NCBI RefSeq assembly: GCF_900105055.1
Contig: NZ_FNTA01000004.1
Location: 744,001 to 808,000 of the forward strand
Direction of reading: 5' to 3'
Length of the DNA stretch: 64,000 bases
Source of the DNA: Amycolatopsis lurida
Lineage (GTDB): Bacteria; Actinomycetota; Actinomycetes; Mycobacteriales; Pseudonocardiaceae
How positions within the stretch are numbered: the stretch's first letter is position 1; each line of letters starts with the position of its first letter. The position numbers and the translations under genes were made by a program. Shown in pieces: positions 59,508 through 64,000 of this stretch. A model generated the notes under the pieces. That model was given only the letters and a program-made list of their open reading frames with translations. It was not told the DNA's origin and did not search any database.

Positions 59508-60025
59508 CACGCGCCGTCCGCCTCGGCGCGCTCCTTGATCGCGGCGAGGGTCCCGGTCATCGCGTTCTCGAACTCGCGCAGCCGGACGAAGACGATCTTC
59601 TCCTCCTTATCCGGCATCCGGTCGATGGCCAGCGAGAGACCCGACCGCCCCGGCCCTATTTGCATCCACTGCCGGAGCTTCGTCCCGCCGTTCTCGGGCT
59701 CCAGCGTGAAGCGCCACACCGCGGTCGGCGTTTCGGGATCCTGCACCGCCCAGGCGAAGACCCGCGGCGCCTCACACTCGACGACATACGACGTCGTCTC
59801 CCATTCGCCGAACGCGTCGTGCCTGCTGTGGCCGACGAACCGCCTGCCGACCGTGGCTTCGCCGGCCGCGCCGTCGCACCATTCGGCGGACTGGAGTTCC
59901 TGGCTCATTTCCGGCATCAGCCGCACGTCGGACACGATCGACCAGACCCGCTCCGGAGCGGCGTCGACCCATGCCTGGACCTCGACCGTCGGCTTGTCGG
60001 CGTACTTGGCGCCCGTCCACTCCAT
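59507..60025 (-). CDS. SRPBCC-family protein
   Basis: A 172-residue START-fold protein (VQAWVDAAPERVWSIVSDVR; VVECEAPRVFAWAVQD; LRQWMQIGPGRSGLSLAIDR). ATG 60025 is chosen because GGGAGGG lies eight bases before it; the GTG nine bases upstream abuts that site. Coupled to the LLM gene, it may bind the same hydrophobic substrate. Confidence 0.87.
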   Translation of the reverse strand: MEWTGAKYADKPTVEVQAWVDAAPERVWSIVSDVRLMPEMSQELQSAEWCDGAAGEATVGRRFVGHSRHDAFGEWETTSYVVECEAPRVFAWAVQDPETPTAVWRFTLEPENGGTKLRQWMQIGPGRSGLSLAIDRMPDKEEKIVFVRLREFENAMTGTLAAIKERAEADGA

Positions 60026-60073
60026 CGTGGTCACCCTCCCATGCCCGTGACCTCGATAGTTGCGTAGATGGAC

Positions 60074-60589
60074 TTACGTTGTCAAACCCTCCTGCGCGGC
60101 GAAGCGGCGTACGACGTCCGGGCGGCTCGCGAGCTTGGGCGGGTAGCCCGCGCCGAGCCGGGCCCGCGTGTTCTCCGCGGTGAGCGGCCGGGCGCAGTGC
60201 GCGCAGACGACCTCCGCGTGGGTGTCGTGCCCACACGTCTCGTGGTGGAGGGTGATCGGCGGCCCGTCGTCCCCGGAGAGCCAGCGGTCGCCCCAGCGGG
60301 ACATGGCGGCGAGGACCCCGTAGAAATCCGAGCCCTTCTCGGTCAGCACGTAGTCGTAACGGACGGGGTCGGCCTGGTAGGCGCGCTTTTCCAGCAATCC
60401 TTCCGCGACCAGGCGGCGCAGCCGGTCGGCGAGGGTGTTCCGCGCGATGCCGAGCTGCTGCTGGAACTCGTCGAACCTGCGGATCCCGTAGAACGCCTCC
60501 CGCAGGACCAGCGGCGTCCACCAGTCGCCGAGCAGGTCCATGGTGCGCGCGATCGAACACGGCCACTGCGCGAACGAAGTCCGTTTCAT
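60074..60589 (-). CDS. HxlR-family regulator with C-terminal zinc-ribbon-like end
   Basis: A 171-residue regulator. Residues 1-100 are the HxlR winged helix (QWPCSIARTMDLLGDWWTPL; GIARNTLADRLRRLVAEGLL), and the end contains ETCGHDTHAEVVCAHC, a Cys/His cluster that may hold zinc. It precedes the SRPBCC and LLM genes on the same strand by 48 bases and likely regulates them. Confidence 0.87.
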   Translation of the reverse strand: MKRTSFAQWPCSIARTMDLLGDWWTPLVLREAFYGIRRFDEFQQQLGIARNTLADRLRRLVAEGLLEKRAYQADPVRYDYVLTEKGSDFYGVLAAMSRWGDRWLSGDDGPPITLHHETCGHDTHAEVVCAHCARPLTAENTRARLGAGYPPKLASRPDVVRRFAAQEGLTT

Positions 60590-60649
60590 ACCCGCGAGCC
60601 TACGCCCGGCGAAATTGATCCGGTCATTCCCACACCCATTCTCCGGCAC

Positions 60650-61591
60650 TCAGGCACTGGCCCGAAATGTTGCGATCCGATCAAGGATATCTCGCGCGTT
60701 AATATCACCCACCCGCTTCCGCACGCTTTCCGACAGCGGCCGTAAACGATCTCGCGTCCGCGCGGAACGGATTCCGTCCGCGATGTCCATCGCGGCGAGA
60801 CCGACCTCCGCCGCCCGGTCGAGATCGCCTTCCAGCGCGTGGTCGACCGCGAGCCAGATCATCGTCAGCGACCGGCTGCGCATCATGTCCGGCCCGTAGC
60901 CCTCGATGGCTTCGGTGAGCGCGGGAATGGCCTTCCGGCTGTGGCGGACGTCGACGAGCCTGGCGAGTTCGGTGCGCACCGTGCCGATCATCGCGGCCAG
61001 GTCGTTGGCCGTGAAGAAAGCCGACCACGACGGGACGGCGTCGCCCGCGGAGTCCGCGAACTGTTCCGGGGCAAGGGAAATCTTGTCAAGCGCCTGGCGG
61101 ACATCACCGAGCAGCGCATAGGCCCACGCCTCGTTAGCCGACAGGATCGCCTGTGACAGCGGCCGTCCGGCGCGGCGTGCCGCGACCTGTCCCTGGGCGA
61201 ACTGCTCGAGCGCCTCCGACGGTGACCGGTGATGCAGGTACATCCGGCCGAGCCGGTAGCGGATGTTGGCGAGGAGGTCGTCGTCGCCCGCCTCCGCCGC
61301 GAGGTCGAGGGCGCGGCGGAAGTGCCGCTCCGCCCGTACGGGACGGCCCGAGTCGAATTCCGTCCAGCCCTTCAGGTTGTGCAGATCCGCGACCACCCCG
61401 GCCAGCCGCCGGGCCACCGGGTCGGACATCATCCCGCGCCGCAGCGCGGCACCGTAGGGCTCCAGCACGCGCAGCAGCTCCCGGCAGGATCCGCCGCCCT
61501 CCCGGTAGTCGCGCGCCCGGAGCGCGGCGATGACGCCCTCCAGCCGGTCGATGTCGGCCTGCCCGACGCGCATCGGGAGCCGGTCGATCAC
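60650..61591 (-). CDS. TPR-repeat protein, regulator-like but without HTH
   Basis: About 313 helical residues in tetratricopeptide-like repeats (DLHNLKGWTEFDSGRPVRAE; DLLANIRYRLGRMYLHHRSP), matching the C-terminal sensor half of common actinobacterial XRE-TPR regulators. I find no helix-turn-helix upstream in any frame to 61780. The start is unclear: GTG 61591 with AGGGGC, or TTG 61639. It may be a remnant or a stand-alone partner protein. Confidence 0.7.
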   Translation of the reverse strand: MIDRLPMRVGQADIDRLEGVIAALRARDYREGGGSCRELLRVLEPYGAALRRGMMSDPVARRLAGVVADLHNLKGWTEFDSGRPVRAERHFRRALDLAAEAGDDDLLANIRYRLGRMYLHHRSPSEALEQFAQGQVAARRAGRPLSQAILSANEAWAYALLGDVRQALDKISLAPEQFADSAGDAVPSWSAFFTANDLAAMIGTVRTELARLVDVRHSRKAIPALTEAIEGYGPDMMRSRSLTMIWLAVDHALEGDLDRAAEVGLAAMDIADGIRSARTRDRLRPLSESVRKRVGDINARDILDRIATFRASA

Positions 61592-62067
61592 GGCGACGCC
61601 CCTGGACACGGGGCACCACCGGCGCGGCCCCGGAGCCAACAGCCCGCGTCACGCCGAGTGAGTCCGTCCCGGGGAATGACGACGGTGATTCGTACACCCA
61701 TTACCGCTCCTCCCTATCCGCAACGACCAAGCTCGCCGAGGTCCAGGACGGAGCCACGCCGGTCTCCTGGAAACATTTGAACGACGCGTGCTGATGTTAA
61801 ACCGCCAAGAATACGGATTCACTCCGCCAAATGGCTGCCCATATTTCCTTCCTCGGAATATGCACGTGCGAATTCTCTTTCTTTTGCACGGATGATCGCC
61901 TTTTCCGCCCGCTCACCCCACGTGCCCACCGAAGACGGTGCGTGAGCACGTGAGACGCAGCTCTCAGCCGAACGTGTGAACCTTGTCAACTCGGGTCACG
62001 AAAAGGCTTCACATTGCGTTATCCATAGCTGAAGATCAACACCAACCGAACGTAAGGGGCTGAAGCA
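61592..62067. other. 476-base intergenic region with AT-rich promoter section
   Basis: From about 61770 to 61920 the sequence is clearly AT-richer than its surroundings, the likely control region of the SsgA-like gene. GAGCACGTGAG near 61943 contains a CACGTG palindrome, and TTGTCAA at 61983 with TATCCAT at 62021 are weak promoter-like words. A 37-codon frame with GGAGGAGCGG before ATG 61700 opens toward the TPR gene but has no recognisable domain. Confidence 0.4.
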
Positions 62068-62481
62068 TTGGACAGGGAAAGCGACCTCATCCGGGGGACG
62101 ATCGTCTTCGGCCTGCGCACATTCGGTGCGGACCCGCTCCCCGTGCGGGCCGACCTCGAATACGACCCCGAGGACCCGTACGCCGTCGTGGTGGCCTACC
62201 ACTCGGGCGGCGGGACGGTGCGCTGGATGTTCGGCCGCGATCTCCTCGCGGACGGGCTCCTCACTCCATCGGGTGAAGGCGACGTGATCATCAGCCCGGC
62301 CGACGACACCTCGATCGTGATCTTCGCGCTCAGCGCGCCCGACGGCTGCGCGGTCCTCGAAGCGCCCGCGCAGGAGCTGGCCGAGTTCCTCGACCGCACC
62401 TACGACGTCGTGCCCGCCGGTTCCGAGCCGGAATGGTTCGACTTCGACCAGGAGATCGGCAAGCTCGTCACCGAGTCCTGA
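62068..62481 (+). CDS. SsgA/SsgB-like sporulation and cell-division regulator
   Basis: A 137-residue SALP protein. It has the family layout: RADLEYDPEDPYAVVVAY, then VRWMFGRDLLADGLLTPSGE, GDVIISP and a C-terminal LEAPAQELAEFLDRTYDVVP. SsgB recruits FtsZ to division sites in sporulating hyphae; this paralogue's own role is open. The start is TTG 62068 with AAGGGGC upstream. Its presence points to a filamentous actinomycete. Confidence 0.9.
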   Translation: MDRESDLIRGTIVFGLRTFGADPLPVRADLEYDPEDPYAVVVAYHSGGGTVRWMFGRDLLADGLLTPSGEGDVIISPADDTSIVIFALSAPDGCAVLEAPAQELAEFLDRTYDVVPAGSEPEWFDFDQEIGKLVTES

Positions 62482-62536
62482 CCCGCCTGACCCCCGGTGG
62501 CGGCACCGTCCGCGCGATGCCGCCGTCCGCGCCGGG

Positions 62537-63541
62537 TCAGGCGAGTTCGCGGAGCCCCGGGACGACCTGTTCGGAGAACGAGCGCAGGAAGCGCTCCTGG
62601 TCGTGGCCGGGACCGTGGAAGACGAGGTGGTTGAAGCCCGCCTCGACGTACGGCTTGATCTGCTCGACGGCGTCCGCCGGGTCGGAAGTGACGATCCAGC
62701 GGCGGGCGACCTGTTCGATCGGCAGCGCGTCCGCGGCCTTCTCCATCTCCGCCGGGTCCTCGATGCCGGCCTTCTGCTCCGGCGTCAGAGACAACGGCGC
62801 CCAGAACCGGGTGTTCTCCAGCGCCTGCGCCGGATCCGGGTCGTAGGACAGCTTGATCTCGATCATCTTGTCGATGTCGCCGGTGCTCCGGCCCACCTGT
62901 TCCGCGCCTTCCGCGACCGCGGGCAGCAGCTTCTCGGTGTAGAGCTCCATCCCCTTGCCGCTGGTGCAGATGAAGCCGTCACCCTGCTTGCCGACGTACT
63001 TCGCCATCACCGGGCCACCGGCCGCGATGTAGATCGGCACGCCGCCCTCGGGGCGGTCGTACACGGTGGCGTCCGTGGTCTGGAAGTACTCGCCTTCGAA
63101 CGTGACACGCTCCTCGGACCACAGCTTGCGCATCAGCTCGATCGCCTCGCGCAGCCGCGCGAACCGCTCCTTGAACGCCGGCCACTCGATCCGGGCCACC
63201 GCGACCTCGTTGAGGGCCTCGCCGCTGCCGACACCGAGCAGCACCCGGCCCGGGTACAGGCTGCCGAGAGTGCCGAACGCCTGTGCCACCACGGCCGGGT
63301 TGTAGCGGAAGGTCGCCGTCAGCACGCTGGTGCCGAGTACGACCCGCTCGGTGCGCTCGCCGACCGCCGCCATCCACGCGAAGGAGAACGGCGCATGCCC
63401 TCCTTGGTGCCGCCAGGGCTGGAAATGGTCGCTGACCATCACGCTGTCCAGCCCGACCTGCTCGGCGAGCACGGAGTACTCGACGAGGTCGCGCGGGCCG
63501 AACTGCTCGGCCGACGCCTTGTAACCGATCTTCAGTGCCAT
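62537..63541 (-). CDS. fgd: F420-dependent glucose-6-phosphate dehydrogenase
   Basis: A 334-residue LLM protein with strong end-to-end likeness to mycobacterial Fgd1: [72 protein letters not shown] and [20 protein letters not shown]. It oxidises glucose-6-phosphate and reduces F420, feeding the F420-dependent enzymes, at least three of which (LLM proteins) are in this window. ATG 63541; no obvious SigF box before it. Confidence 0.93.
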   Translation of the reverse strand: MALKIGYKASAEQFGPRDLVEYSVLAEQVGLDSVMVSDHFQPWRHQGGHAPFSFAWMAAVGERTERVVLGTSVLTATFRYNPAVVAQAFGTLGSLYPGRVLLGVGSGEALNEVAVARIEWPAFKERFARLREAIELMRKLWSEERVTFEGEYFQTTDATVYDRPEGGVPIYIAAGGPVMAKYVGKQGDGFICTSGKGMELYTEKLLPAVAEGAEQVGRSTGDIDKMIEIKLSYDPDPAQALENTRFWAPLSLTPEQKAGIEDPAEMEKAADALPIEQVARRWIVTSDPADAVEQIKPYVEAGFNHLVFHGPGHDQERFLRSFSEQVVPGLRELA

Positions 63542-63897
63542 CCGGGGTCACCACCTGGGCTCTTGGGTTGTTCCGCTCTTCACCTTGGCACAGAGTCGAT
63601 CAGCTCCGCCCATGCCTCGACGGGGTGAAGAGTGTCGGGAACACCACTGTGGCACCGGGAATGGCACCGGGAATGCCACCCGGAGTGCCGTGGAAAGACC
63701 CCGTACCCGCCCTCGCCCTCCGGGACCGGCACGTGGTGATGAACTGTGCCGTTTGCGCCGTCACCTGTGCGTCGTGCTGGGCGGAGTTGTGATCGGGGAG
63801 TCGAACCCCACGCTGCCCGCCACGTGCCAGGCCGGGCCGGAGAACCGCCGGCCCTCGGCTTGTGCCCGCTTCCCGGAGGGCTACCTGCTTTCCACGT
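63542..63897. other. intergenic region with tRNA-like T-arm
   Basis: No gene is seen. On the minus strand 63809-63795 folds as GGGG-TTCGACT-CCCC, a perfect T-arm with the TTCGA loop. Upstream of it (63834-63854) GGGCCGG/CCGGCCC forms a 7-base stem. I cannot build an acceptor stem or anticodon arm, so I do not call a tRNA. A tRNA-like small RNA behind the DIP1984 gene is possible. Near 63650-63690 is a short GGCACCGGGAAT repeat. Confidence 0.35.
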
Positions 63898-64000
63898 TCA
63901 GTCCAGGAGGTCGGTCTCCCAGTTGGTGCGCTGGATCTCGACGTCGACCGCCCGGATCTCCCCCGCCACCCGGTCCGCGCGGGACCGCAGGTCCGCGACC
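63898..64000 (-). CDS. DIP1984-family protein (C-terminal 33 codons only)
   Basis: The frame entering from the right edge ends RADRVAGEIRAVDVEIQRTN then WETDLLD and TGA. This matches the coiled-coil tail of DIP1984 (septicolysin-like) proteins, where the pattern LDxxIQxxNWxTxL is typical. The family has no firmly established function. Only the end is visible, hence moderate confidence. Confidence 0.6.
   Translation of the reverse strand, partial: VADLRSRADRVAGEIRAVDVEIQRTNWETDLLD

Noticed and set aside
63790..63900. A tRNA gene on the minus strand.
   Set aside because: Only the T-arm is convincing; no matching acceptor stem, D-arm or anticodon arm could be paired.

Overview
The window is high-GC actinomycete chromosome. 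An SsgA-like sporulation/division protein, F420-dependent glucose-6-phosphate dehydrogenase with three other luciferase-like flavin/F420 enzymes, an RsbW/SigF-type sigma pair, UdgX, a PASTA-less Ser/Thr kinase and many TetR, HxlR and IclR regulators fit a filamentous Pseudonocardiaceae-type organism. Recurring intergenic hairpins beginning GTGAAGGCC make Amycolatopsis or a close relative my best guess; this is inference from style and not a proven identification. No rRNA, convincing tRNA, CRISPR array, insertion sequence or prophage was found.

Layout. 1-6.9 kb: stress and envelope genes (aldehyde dehydrogenase and catalase from a shared divergent promoter, a GT2-HAD fusion, a GT9 transferase, a short-chain dehydrogenase). 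7.3-31.1 kb: a minus-strand biosynthetic gene cluster with no NRPS or PKS. 31-36.8 kb: two decayed genes, a VOC protein, DUF2975/XRE pair, P450, UdgX, LLM oxidoreductase. 36.9-45 kb: general-stress island with RsbW-SigF, small membrane/stress proteins, an NDH-2-like enzyme and a pyruvate-oxidase-like enzyme. 44.9-50.9 kb: regulator/enzyme pairs including a TetR divergent from a P450. 50.9-64 kb: Ser/Thr kinase, IclR, secreted amidase, TetRs, a Tat-exported flavoprotein, an LLM/SRPBCC/HxlR operon, a TPR protein, an SsgA-like protein, fgd and the end of a DIP1984-family gene.

The cluster is the centre of interest. A lysine/ornithine-type N-hydroxylase, a cupin and a methionyl-tRNA-synthetase-like protein are adjacent; this is the set known to make N-N bonds from N6-hydroxylysine and an amino acid in s56-p1 and pyrazomycin/formycin pathways, but here cupin and MetRS are separate genes. 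A sarcosine-oxidase-type flavoenzyme could release the hydrazino acid. Around them lie three ATP-grasp ligases, a B12-dependent glutamate-mutase pair (route to 3-methylaspartate), an asparaginyl-tRNA-synthetase-like amide synthetase, a glutamate-synthase-like FMN protein, a carbamoyltransferase, an arginine-deiminase-superfamily enzyme, an Fe(II)/2-oxoglutarate hydroxylase, exporters and an NB-ARC regulator. I infer a small ligase-built hydrazine or hydrazide peptide; I do not recognise the cluster as a described one. Both main operons carry the same dyad element about 56 bases before their first start codon.

Two non-coding themes run through the window. Five gaps contain arrays of 21-base units, mostly as head-to-head inverted halves. 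About a dozen gene starts are preceded by GTTN-N15-17-GGGTA boxes, the SigF/SigB promoter type, which would tie catalase, aldehyde dehydrogenase, SDR, SRPBCC, membrane and other genes to the sigma factor encoded at 37.8 kb.
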